64,000 nt of DNA from Zingiber officinale (taxonomy: Eukaryota > Streptophyta > Magnoliopsida > Zingiberales > Zingiberaceae): positions 29,447,593-29,511,592 of the forward strand of contig NC_055986.1 of NCBI RefSeq assembly GCF_018446385.1. The letters are read 5' to 3'. The first letter of the stretch is position 1. The number at the start of each line of letters is the position of its first letter. Both the position numbers and the translations under genes were made by a program. The notes under the pieces are model-generated. The model was not told where the DNA came from, ran no database searches, and saw nothing but the letters and a program-made list of their open reading frames with translations. Shown in pieces: positions 34,149-45,620 of this stretch.

Positions 34149-36269
34149 TTGGACACCTGAATTTGTTTAACGACAACCTCGGAAGTCGGGTACAAGCCTC
34201 TTCTTAAAAGTAAAATACTTATAATCTTAATTACTTCTTCTTTAAATGCCTTGGCATTTTAATAGGCACTTTGTGTGCCAAAAATCCCTAAAGTCTTGAC
34301 TTTGGGATCTACTTAAGGCCTTGGCCTTTTCTTTCTTTTCTTTATCTTTCTTATACTTTTCTTAAACCCAAAATACTGTTAGGGTATCTTTCGTATGAAT
34401 CTATGAATGAAACTAACTATGTATCACATAATCATGCATAGAATACAAAAGAAATCTACACATATAATACTTATAAAAAATCTGCACTAATGCTTAACAG
34501 AAATCTGCATACTAGCTTAATACAAATCTGCATACTAAAAATTCTGCATATTCAAGCTTATTTAAAATCTGCTCACTACACTAACTAACTTCTGCACTTG
34601 AAAGCCTAATAAAATTCTGCACTTGTAAACTTAATGAAATCTGCATTCTAAACTTCATAAAATCTGCACTACAATTGGTGGATTCCAATTAGAAAAGTCT
34701 ACATCAGAAATCTATCCGAATTTCCAATACAAAGTCTGAAGAAAAACAATTCACAGACTCGATTAATCATCTTCTTCCTCCCTTTGTGGTTCACGACAGT
34801 AGAAACAACCAAAGCACAAATCCAAACTCAAACCTCCAAAGAAAACTCACCGTCTACCAAATCCTTCTATAAAAATGATGTAAATCTTGTTTTCTTATTT
34901 TTTTGTTTCTCTGCTATGATGTTCTATTGTTATAAAACATAATTGTGATATCTTTGTGACAATCCGCAGAAAGTTAACAAGTACAGGACTAGTCTTTAGA
35001 ATAATCAAGCTGGTATATGCATTGGCAGGTCTGACCAACTTCGGAAATAGAAAACTTCCAAGACTCTATATAAACTGATCTGCCCATTAAGGTAACAAGG
35101 AAGTCTATGTTTGAAAAGATAACTATAAGGGATGTTCTCCTTTTTTTTTATATTTGCAGCAAACCAAGAATCTAAAATCTGAGGTGCTACACCACAAAAC
35201 TAAACTACATGCCCCACTTAAAACCAATAGCAAGTAAAAATCTGCATATGCTCACATCAACTAAGGAAAAACCAAAACAAAGGAGTCAACGCTGCACCAC
35301 CAAAGGAAACTCTATACAGCAACTAAAAACAAATCTGCACAACATGTTCTCCTTCTTGTTATAGTACGTACCTTTCCTATCAGATTTTGCTTGATCTATA
35401 GACTTGTTACATGTTCATTACGTGCAAAAATGCTCTGATCCCTTCTTTTATAAAACTTCATATGTACTTAACTCAAAGCCGAACCACTCATCTTGATTTC
35501 ATATGTTCCAAAAGCAAAGGAAGAGGGCTAAATCCCTAGCAACTAAATTCTGTACACTATGTTCCGAAAGCAAGAAAGAAGAACCAGATCCTTAGCATCA
35601 AATTTTACTGAAAATTCATAATAACACCACCAATCCACAACTCTACTTACCATGATTCAACCAACCAGTAGTGTAAGGAAAACTTTAGGGTTGAAAAACC
35701 AAAGCCAAACAACACCATGGTTGCAGCACCCAAGAACCCAATTCTGTGAACACAACTCTATCTCAAGGAGGCCATGAAAACACCAAAGCCGATACATTTC
35801 ATCCAAATTCACAACACAGAGATCACAGGCAGCATGATCCAAAAACAGAGTAAGCAAGGAAACTTATGCAAAGCTTTGGAAACAAAGAAAATAACAAGAA
35901 ATAAATCTCGGAGCTATCCTACTGCAGGCGAGTAGCAACTCACCTTCGTTTTCTTGGACTTACAACCGAGAAAGAGAGGTTCTAGGGTTTCGGGTAGCTC
36001 GACCTTCGGCTCCTCCTCGTGCCCACAACCTCTCCTCGACGAGAGGATCTCAACGGTGTGAAGAGCTCTTGGAGAAAAGTGCTCGCCGGTCGCCGGAGAC
36101 GAAGCCCTAGCCGCGACTTCGTTTTTGCCCGAGAGGAATCGCCGTCGCCGCGTGAGGAGAAGAGGTGAGAAAGAAATTAGGTTTCGGGAAACCTAAATCC
36201 TCTCTTTATAACTTGTGTTATTTTTGGTTCCAATTACAACTTAAATATTTTTCTCTCCCTTTTAGGTTA

Positions 36270-36502
36270 ACACAGCCTGCGAGCGCAGCCGGTCAAGCGG
36301 GTTTTGCTCGAAGCCACAGATTGTAGGTTCGATCCTCGCTGCACCCCTTTTCCCTCTTATTCTCTGTTACTAACTTCTACCTTATATACATTTTATTCCA
36401 TATATAATTAACAAAACGTTTGCAGACCAGTTGGCTGGTTGGGTTTGGCTGATGTTCAGCTCGGGTCGAGGTCTTGGGTTCAAAACCTGGCTTCAACATA
36501 TT
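36270..36502 (+). other. Two antisense tRNA-like modules in element 3, 3' LTR
   Basis: B-box-like GTAGGTTCGATCCTC and GGGTTCAAAACC, each preceded by an A-box-like stretch (GCGCAGCCGGTCAAG, CAGACCAGTTGG). The positions within the LTR are equivalent to those in element 4. The partner copies are at 40990-41205. Confidence 0.55.
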
Positions 36503-36676
36503 CCTTTTCTCTTTTTTTTTTTAACTTCTTCCTCTTGGTAAAAATACCAAACGAACTCCAAAAATTCCATAAAAATACTCCAAAAATTTCTAAAAATCTC
36601 TAGAATTTTTCTATAGCATTTCTAGATTTTAATAAGGTCTTTTAGGACTGCAAATCATGAAATTTGGGGTGTTACA

Positions 36677-37808
36677 ATTCTCCCTACCTTATAAAAAGTT
36701 CGTCCTCGAACTTAGACTAATTCTGGACATTTCTGTCTCATGCTATCTCCACGCCCCCGAGTAACTTCCTCGTGCTTCTGATTCTAAATAACTTTCACTA
36801 ATGGTACTCTTTGCTCCTTAGTCTCTTAACTTCTCGGTCCTCTATCATTCATATCGAATCATATCCATTAGTGGTCCTTGGAAGGCTTATTATAAGGTCT
36901 CTGAAGACCATAGGTGCATTAGTCACACCAAATGGCATGACTACAAATTCGTAGTGTCCATTTCTGGTCCTGGAAACTGTTCTGGGTGCATCACTTCCTT
37001 TCACTTTCAACTGATGGTTCCCCAAAACGCAGGTCTGTTTTAGAGAACATTATTGTCCTCTTTAGCTGATCCAATAGATCATCTATTCTGGGAAGAGGGT
37101 ACTTGTCCTTTACTGTTACTTTGCTCAGCGCTCTAAAATCTATGCACATCCGCATAGATCTGTCTTTCTCCTTAATGAACAACTCTGGAGCTCCCCGGGG
37201 TAAATGACTAGGGCGGATGAAACCCTTGTCAAGTAACTCTTGAATTTGTTCTTGTAACTCGCTTAGCTCTGCTATAGAAATTCAATACAGAGCTTTTGAA
37301 ATTAGGCTGGTGTCAGGAAACAACTCAATTTCAAACTTTACTTCTCTGTTGGGAGGTAGTCCAAGTAGGTCTTCTAAAAATACCTCTGGATATTCACAGA
37401 CTACCCGAACGTCTTCCTGCTTGGGTCTTTCTTGTTATTATTGTCCTTCTAGTTCTAATTACTTAACTGGGGTTTCTAACTCCCCACTGTCTTGTCCTCT
37501 ATCCTAACATCTAGTTATGCCAAGAATAATACCTGATATCTTCTCTATCCTTTCTAAACATACTTATGTATATATGAATATAAGAGAAACAAAACTAAAA
37601 TTGTCTCTATTTTTTCTAAGCATATGTATCAAAACATAGAAAATTAAAACATGAATTTTCTTCTTTCCTAAGCACATATAAGCAGACACTCTATACTGCA
37701 AATAATAAAGAAAGCATAAAAGAAAATTAAATACTTTCTTACTTGAAGACGGCAAGGATGATGCTGATGTGTGTGATGCTGGAGAATGGGAACTGCTCTG
37801 ATACCAAC
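36677..37808 (-). pseudogene. Internal remnant of element 3
   Basis: About 1.1 kb. Next to the LTR on the left is the polypurine tract and a trace of the pol 3' end, then a short RT stretch, then the leader and primer site. Nothing here is a usable gene. Confidence 0.75.
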
Positions 37809-40800
37809 TGTAACGACCACCCTTCTTACTACTACTACTCTCTAATGATGACCGTTACTTAACTACTAACTCTCCTTAACCGGTATGATTAAAAATCACA
37901 TGGAAACCCTACCGAAAAATTTCGACAAAATCTCCCCTGTACCGGTGACCATATTCAACAATACATGCAATATATATACTCAGTCACAAGCGGCTGGAAC
38001 ACATATCAATCAACCACGCAGTATAATAATTTTAACTCAGCAACAATAAAGGAAAACTAATCCATAACTACAATTGAATAGCAAATACAGTATTAAGTGT
38101 CCTTATAAATAGTTATCAAATTTCCTTAACACATAAAGACTTAATTAACTCAAAGAAACAAATCATAATTTATTTTATTCGCAAGGATCCCTAGGACTTC
38201 CATAGTGCAGACATCACACACCCCTCTTACATCTCCTTGTCGCCTTCCTTCATATTAACTTTCTTTTTTCTTTATCTGCAGTAGGAGGAATGCAAACTAT
38301 AAGTAAAATGCTTAGTGAGCGCTATCTAACTCACAAAATCTCGATATGCATGTATATAAATAAAAACATGCTAAAACTGAATGCTAACATGTAAAGCTAC
38401 TCATGCTCATACATAGCAAAGGAATCATACTAACTGAAATACTAAACATGTATAACTAATCATGCTCATAAATAGCAAAGAACAGTAAACTAACTCATGC
38501 TCTTCTATCAGTAAAGAAACATACTGAAATACTAAACATGTAAGGCAAGTCTATACTATCATGCTTGCATAAAGAACTTAACTTACTGAATTCTAAACAC
38601 CTTCTGTATCTTATTTCACTTGCTTAAAGACTTATTCTTTAATACTTATGTGTAACTAATTTTTTAATACTTTTATACTGATGTGAAACTTATTTTACTT
38701 GTTCAAAAGCTTATACTTTTAATACTTCAAAATAGTAATCAACTTCTCTTGGACCCAGGCTTAGTACCATCTTATGCGCGTTCCCTAATAGGTTGGGGTA
38801 GCGAGCCACCAATCCTAAAAGAGTAGACCTCGGTCTACCAGGGCCAAGACCTCGGAATTGGACACCTGGATTTGTTTAACAACAACCTCGGAAGTCGGGT
38901 ACTAGCCTCTTCTTAAAAGTAAAATACTTATAATCTTAATTACTTCTTCTTTAAATGCCTTGGCATTTTAATAGGCACCTTGTGTGCCAAAAATCCCTAA
39001 AGTCTTGACTTTGGGATCTACTTAAGGCCTTGGCCTTTTCTTTCTTTTCTTTATCTTTCTTATACTTTTCTTAAACTCAAAATACTGTTAGGGTATCTTT
39101 CGTATGAATCTATGAATGAAACTAACTATGTATCACATAATCATGCATAGAATACAAAAGAAATCTACACATATAATACTTATAAAAAATCTGCACTAAT
39201 GCTTAACAGAAATCTGCATACTAGCTTAATACAAATCTGCATACTAAAAATTCTGCATATTCAAGCTTATTTAAAATCTGCTCACTACACTAACTAACTT
39301 CTGCACTTGAAAGCCTAATAAAATTCTGCACTTGTAAACTTAATGAAATATGCATTCTAAACTTCATAAAATCTGCACTACAATTGGTGGATTCCAATTA
39401 GAAAAGTCTACATCAGAAATCTATCCGAATTTCCAATACAAAGTCTGAAGAAAAATAATTCACAGACTCGATTAATCATCTTCTTCCTCCCTTTGTGGTT
39501 CACGACAGTAGAAACAACCAAAGCACAAATCCAAACTCAAACCTCCAAAGAAAACTCACCGTCTACCAAATCCTTCTATAAAAATGATGTAAATCTTGTT
39601 TTCTTATTTTTTTTGTTTCTCTGCTATGATGTTCTATTGTTACAAAACATAACTGTGATATCTTTGTGACAATCCGCAGAAAGTTAGCAAGTACAGGACT
39701 AGTCTTTAGAATAATCAAGCTGGTATATGCATTGGCAGGTCTGACCAACTTCGGAAATGGAAAACTTCCAAGACTCTATATAAACTGATCTGCCCATTAA
39801 GGTAACAAGGAAGTCTATGTTTGAAAAGATAACTATAAGGGATGTTCTCCTTTTTTTTTATTTTTGCAGCAAACCAAGAATCTAAAATCTGAGGTGCTAC
39901 ACCACAAAACTAAACTACATGCCCCACTTAAAACCAATAGCAAGTAAAAATCTGCATATGCTCACATCAACTAAGGAAAAACCAAAACAAAGGAGTCAAC
40001 GCTGCACCACCAAAGGAAACTCTATACAGCAACTAAAAACAAATCTGCACAACATGTTCTCCTTCTTGTTATAGTACGTACCTTTCCTATCAGATTTTGC
40101 TTGATCTATAGACTTGTTACATGTTCATTACGTGCAAAAATGCTCCGATCCCTTCTTTTATAAAACTTCATATGTACTTAACTCAAAGCCGAACCACTCA
40201 TCTTGATTTCATATGTTCCAAAAGCAAAGGAAGAGGGCTAAATCCCTAGCAACTAAATTCTGTACACTATGTTCTGAAAGCAAGGAAGAAGAACCAGATC
40301 CTTAGCATCAAATTTTACTGAAAATTCATAATAACACCACCAATCCACAACTCTACTTACCATGATTCAACCAACCAGTAGTGTAAGGAAAACTTTATGG
40401 TTGAAATACCAAAGCCAAACAACACCACGGTTGCAGCACCCAAGAACCCAATTCTGTGAACACAACTCTATCTCAAGGAGGCCATGAAAACACCAAAGCC
40501 GATACATTTCATCCAAATTCACAACACAGAGATCACAGGCAGCATGATCCGAAAACAGAGTAAGCAAGGAAACTTATGCAAAGCTTCGGAAACAAAGAAA
40601 ATAACAAGAAATAAATCTCGGAGCTATCCTACTGCAGGTGAGTAGCAACTCACCTTCGTTTTCTTGGACTTACAACCGAGAAAGAGAGGTTCTAGGGTTT
40701 CGGGTAGCTCGACCTTCGGCTCCTCCTCGTGCCCACAACCTCTCCTCGACGAGAGGATCTCAACGATGTGAAGAGCTCTTGGAGAAAAGTGCTCGCCGGT

Positions 40801-41407
40801 CGCCGATCGCCAGAGACGAAGCCCTAGCCGCGGCTTCGTTTCTGCCCGAGAGGAATCGCCGTCGCCGCGTGAGGAGAAGAGGTGAGAAAGAAATTAGGTT
40901 TCGGGAAACCTAAATCCTCTCTTTATAACTTGGGTTATTTTTGGTTCCAATTACAACTTAAATATTTTTCTCTTCCTTTTAGGTTATCACAGCCCGTGAG
41001 CGCAGCCGGTCAAGCGGGTTTTGCTCGAAGCCACAGATTGTAGGTTCGATCCTCGCTGTACCCTTTTTCCCTCTTATTCTCTGTTACTAACTTCTACCTT
41101 ATATACATTTTATTCCATATATAATTAACAAAACGTTTGCAGACCAGTTGGCTGGCTGAGGTTCGGTTCGGGTAGAGGTCGTGGGTTCAAAACCTGGCTT
41201 CAACGTATTTCTTTTCTCTTTTTTTTTTAAACTTCTTCCTCTTTTTTTTTTTAAACTTCTTCCTCTTGGTAAAAATACCAAACGAACTCCAAAAATATCA
41301 TAAAAATACTCCCAAAATTTCTAAAAATCTCTAGAATTTTTCTATAGCATTTCTAGATTCTAATAAGGTCTTTTAGGACTCCAAATCATGAAATTTGGGG
41401 TGTTACA
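37809..41407 (-). repeat. 5' LTR of element 3
   Basis: TGTAACGACC to GGGGTGTTACA, 3,599 bp, uninterrupted. It contains many short phrases with AATCTGCA (about 39180-39380) and antisense tRNA-like modules at 40990-41205. Open frames within it have no recognisable product. Confidence 0.9.
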
Positions 41408-41881
41408 GCTGTTGGGGCCACTGGTGCTGCAGGTTGGACTGGTGGAACCTCTATCACTATTGGGGTTGCTAAGTTAGGTTCTGGAGTGACAGTGGGGGTG
41501 TTCTGCTGATTAGCCCTTAGGGTGGCTATCTCCTGTTGCTGTTCAGCTAGTTACTTCTGTAACTGAGCCACTACCTCTGTAAGGTTTGGGGGAGGCACTG
41601 AGCTGCCTGCCTCATGCTGGGGCTCAGTAGCTGGTGTCTTTCTAGCTGGGCGTCCTCGTACCATTTTCTAGAGGAATAAAGGACATACATAACTAATATA
41701 ATCATATTTGCATATCTATTATTACCATGTTAGATGCTATCATATATAAACATGATTTAGTTATCTATAAACATAAAAGCAAGAAACATAAATAAAGTGA
41801 GAGATATTCTTACTTGGAAGCTGCAGGTTCAATGCTGATGTGTGTGTGAAGGAGGTATGGAACCTCGCTCTGATACCACTC
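41408..41881 (-). pseudogene. gag N-terminus and leader of element 2 (right side of the nest)
   Basis: Continues the element 2 sequence that stops at 23097 and matches the same part of element 1 (about 2130-2606). It includes the initiator-Met primer site at 41867-41878. Confidence 0.85.
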
Positions 41882-44176
41882 TGTAACGACCCACCTTCTA
41901 CTGACTAGGTTGTAAGGTCAGGGGTTACATTATGCTAACTATTCTTATGCGGAAAGGAGCTGAACTAATTTAAAATTCTACTATTTACTATAAAATCTGA
42001 AGTTTATATTCGAGACACATTTCTGAAATTATACATATGCTAAAGAAGGGAGCTTAATTTTCTATTTGGTCGAAAACTAAAGTTAGGTGCTTCTGGCTGA
42101 AATCAGACATTCCAATCGATCGACTGATCGATTGGAGTTGTTTGATTGATCCACTGATCGACTCAACTCGCTACTGTGCACGGCTTCAAGTCTGAATCGA
42201 TCGGCTAATCGATTCAACCATGCCAATCGATCCGATGGTCGATTCAGAGGCTCTCTGTTCGCAGGAATTTAAATTCCCGATCGATCGGCTCATCGATCCA
42301 TGGCCGATCGATCAGCTGATCGACCCATCAGCTCTCTGTATGTGACAGATCACACTTCAATCGATCAATTGATCTCTCGAGGCTCCCCAATCGATCAGCT
42401 AATCGCCTCACTAGCGTTCTGTATGCGGGGATTTCTCCCAATCGATCGGCTGATCGACTGAGGACTGCTCAATCGATTGGCTGATCGATTGGGTTACTGA
42501 TTTTCTCAGAAATCAGACCCAACCTCATACAGAACTTTCAAAAATTCACCACAACCACCACACTACTACTGGGCATGCCATTACTCATGGTTAGCTATCT
42601 ACTATCATGACAAATAAAAATCTAAGCATAACATAGTGCATACTCTCATGAAACAAGACACTTGACATCTAAAAGTGCAGAAAAGTAAATACTATAAGAA
42701 GTACTAAGTTCTTAATTTGCTAGTTCCCCCAAGGATCTTTATTCCAAGTTCCTACCCACACACACATCTTCATCGCTGCCTCCAGCCTCCGCTATTCCAT
42801 CTTTCCTTTACCTTTATCTGTAGTATAAGGAAAATGCATCTGTAAGCTTGGGAGCTTAGTAAGAAACCATCAACCTCACAAAAACATGCATTTGCATAAA
42901 TCATGCTTTTTAAAAGATGTTATGCTGATATGCAAGCTGAGATCATACTGGAAATGCTAAATCATGGCACATGAGCATGTAAATCATGGCAATCAAGAAC
43001 TAAACATAGAGCTATCTGCTATATCAATAGAAAATTGAACTGAAGCTAAGCTGAATTCACTTATCTATTTTGTGAAGTTTGAAAACTATTTTCGTAAATA
43101 GATAAAAATACTAAACATGCTGCTGATGGGCCCGACATCTGTACTTGCTGTGCGCGCATTCCTAAATAGACCCGAGGTAGCAAGTCCCGAATCTAGTAGG
43201 GTTACTAGGTTATCTAAACCTAGGGACGACTATGGGAGCCCAACCCAAGGACAACTGAAGTCTAGTATAGTGCCACTGATAAAGTAAAATACTGTTTATA
43301 ATTGATTTATCATATCTTGCTTTTTACTCGGTTATCTAAACCTAGAGCTAAGTTAGCTAAACCTAGAGGCGACAATGGGAGCCCACCCATTGGACCGTAG
43401 TCCCATATAACCGAAGCAAGGCTATGTATGCTATTTAAAAATGCATCTAGGCATTTAACTGAACTATTAAAACACCTATTGTAGCATATAACTATATTAG
43501 GCATTTTATCGAGCACCTGGTGTGCTCTAACTCTACATATGGCTGCACTATGAATATAATTGCGAACTATAGACATAAAAACATGTGATTAGCTACTTAT
43601 ACTGCAGGTGAGAGGTTACTTACATCCCGCGCTAGATTTTCTTACAATCCGATCGCTAGATTTCCGGAGAAGAGGATCTCTTCGACGATCTTCTTACGCC
43701 TACGCGTTCTTCTCGCGGAGAGGAACGTCTTCGTGCCGGAATTGTCGCCGAAAAGTGCTCCTACGATCCTAGGGGTGGAACCCTAGGCTTCTTGGGTTTG
43801 GGCGCCGAGAGGAAGAGGAAAAGGAAGGGTTTCGGCGGTGAGGGTTTGAGGGATAAGAGAATTGCCGATAAAAAATAACAACTCTCCACTTAATTTCCCT
43901 ATTTATATTAACTAATTAATACACCCCAACTAAACCTTAAATATAATTGTTCTCCTCTTCTTTCAGCACACCCCTGCTGGGGCCCCTTGGTTACTAGAAT
44001 CACCCTATATGTCATAGAGTCCATAGGTCTCGGGTTCGATTCCCGCTTAGGCTATTTTACATTTTTGTTTATTTTTGCTACTTATGCTACTCCAAAAATT
44101 CCATAAAAATATTCTAAAATTCTAGAAAAATAATAGAATATTTCTAAAATTAATTTGAAAATTTTCGGGTGTTACA
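41882..44176 (-). repeat. 5' LTR of element 2
   Basis: TGTAACGACC to TCGGGTGTTACA, 2,295 bp. The palindrome block is at 42112-42502, with slightly fewer units than in the partner LTR. Confidence 0.9.
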
Positions 44177-44355
44177 GATATACTCTATGAGAGTTTTGAA
44201 CTCTTGTTACATGAGTCTGTCTCATCTTTTACCATTACACTACATCCCAAGGGAAGAGAAGAGGGATTTCGGAGTGTAGCGCGCAAGAAATGAAGGAGGT
44301 TGCGAAGAGAGGGAAGGTTCAGCATTTGAGGGGTGATTAATTTGTTTACTGTTTA

Positions 44356-44404
44356 GTCCCATATTGCTTGTGCATGGTGAGCTTCCTACAAAGGACATTA
44401 TAAA
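44356..44404 (+). promoter_or_regulatory. snRNA promoter of copy 10
   Basis: USE GTCCCATATTG (one change, 44356-44366) and TATAAA at 44399-44404, spacing 32 nt. Confidence 0.6.
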
Positions 44405-44432
44405 TGGGTTCAGGATTGCATCATAATAAAAC

Positions 44433-44542
44433 ATGCAGATGTGTGATAAGAACAAAGTGAATTATTCTTTCACCTTTTTTTTAAAGAATACCGTGTACTT
44501 TTCACTAAAAACAACATACATTAATTTTTTTAGAGCCCTGAC
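44433..44542 (+). pseudogene. U5 snRNA-like pseudogene, copy 10 (type R)
   Basis: Loop I reads CACCTTTTTTT and the 3' hairpin is absent. The Sm region is a plain T run without the closing G. The 3' box AGTTAAA is at 44551-44557. It lies about 250 bp right of element 2. Confidence 0.8.
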
Positions 44543-44977
44543 AAATTGCAAGTTAAATTTGTTCCTAACAATTTTATATTAATTATTTTATTTGTAAGAG
44601 TTATAATGTTTTATATATTTAATTTTATCTCATATTTTTATTTTTTAGTAAATTAGATATTTTTGGTCCTATAGAAGTTTGCACTAATTATTTGCATATA
44701 TTTGAAAAGTACACCGACTATTAGGATATATTTTGAAAGTAAAGATGAAGTGTGGTGGACAACTAAGCATCATGAGTGTTCTTCAAATATCATGGTTGTA
44801 CGATATACTTTGTGAGAGTATTGATTGCATGAGTCAACATCATGGGTGGTTCAAATATCGTGGTGGTATCCCAACGGAAGATAAGAGGGTTTACAGAGCC
44901 TCGCTCAAATAAGGAAGGAGGATGCGAAGAGAGGGAAGGTTCGATGTTTGAGGGGTGATTAATTTGGCTAGCATTTA

Positions 44978-45025
44978 TTGCCACATTGCTCCTGCTTGGT
45001 GAGTTTCCTACTTGGACATTGTAAA
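44978..45025 (+). promoter_or_regulatory. Decayed snRNA promoter of copy 11
   Basis: The USE position reads TTGCCACATTG and the TATA position TGTAAA. Both are damaged. Confidence 0.6.
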
Positions 45026-45053
45026 TTGGTTCAGGGTTGCTTCATAATAAAAC

Positions 45054-45180
45054 ATGCAGTTTTGTGATAGGAATAAAGTAAATTTTTCTTTCACCTATTA
45101 CTAAAGAATACCGTGTGCCTATCACTAAAAACAACATACATTAATTTTTGATAGAGCTCCTTTTACAAAGGAGCCCTAAT
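45054..45180 (+). pseudogene. U5 snRNA-like pseudogene, copy 11 (type S)
   Basis: Loop I is changed (CACCTATTACT), both promoter boxes are damaged and the 3' box reads ATGTTAAA. The strong type S hairpin (GCTCCTTT/AAAGGAGC) remains perfect. It appears dead at several levels. Confidence 0.78.
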
Positions 45181-45620
45181 AAATTATATGTTAAATTTTT
45201 CCTAACAATTTTTAAATTAATTATTTTAGTTGTAAGAGCTATAATGTTTTATATATTTAATTTTATCTCAATTTTTTTATAATTTTAGATTAATTATTAG
45301 GTTATAGATGGAGTGTGGTGGATGACTCAATATCATGAGTGTGGTTCAAATATTGTGGTTGTATAATATACTTTGAAATAGTTTTGATTGCATGAGTCAG
45401 CATCATGGTTGGTTCAAATATCGTGAATGTATGATATACTTAGTGAGAGTTTCGAACTCTTGTTATTTGAGTCTGTCTAATCTGTTACCATTACATTGTA
45501 TCGCAAGGGAAGAGAAGAGGATTTACGGAGACTAGCGATGGGGTAAGGAAGGAGGATGTGAAGAGAGTGAATGTTCGGCATTTGAGGGGTGATTAATTTG
45601 GCTAATGTTTAGTCCCACAT

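Larger units (their letters stand above)
23103..36676 (-). repeat. 3' LTR of element 3 (two pieces, 23103-24156 and 34149-36676)
   Basis: The left piece ends AATTGGA and the right piece begins TTGGACACCTG. The uninterrupted sequence at 38850-38870 in the partner LTR reads AATTGGACACCTGG, which confirms the junction. The first 150 bp differ more from the 5' LTR than the rest does. Confidence 0.9.
23103..41407 (-). mobile_element. Ty3/gypsy-like element 3, nested in element 2
   Basis: Minus strand, inserted in the gag leader of element 2. The target duplication is GCTGC (23098-23102) and GCTGT (41408-41412), differing by one base. Parts: 3' LTR 23103-36676, itself split by element 4; short internal region 36677-37808 with traces of RT and gag; primer site 37795-37806; 5' LTR 37809-41407 (3,599 bp). 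Without element 4 the 3' LTR is about 3.58 kb, matching its partner. The internal region is far shorter than in a full element, so this copy could only have moved with help. It is broken in many places. Related to elements 4 and 5 by LTR ends rich in TACTACTACT. Confidence 0.9.
16378..44176 (-). mobile_element. Ty3/gypsy chromovirus (Tekay/Del-like) element 2, host of the nest
   Basis: Full-length minus-strand element inserted in the spacer between U5-like copies 9 and 10, with a perfect target duplication GATAT (16373-16377 and 44177-44181). Parts: 3' LTR 16378-18692, polypurine tract just right of it, integrase with chromodomain, RNase H, RT, protease and gag (18728-23097), then element 3 (23103-41407), the rest of gag and leader (41408-41881, primer site 41867-41878), and 5' LTR 41882-44176. 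The LTRs differ by a few per cent by eye, so it is not recent. It is broken by the nested insertion and about five other changes. Same subfamily as element 1. Confidence 0.92.
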
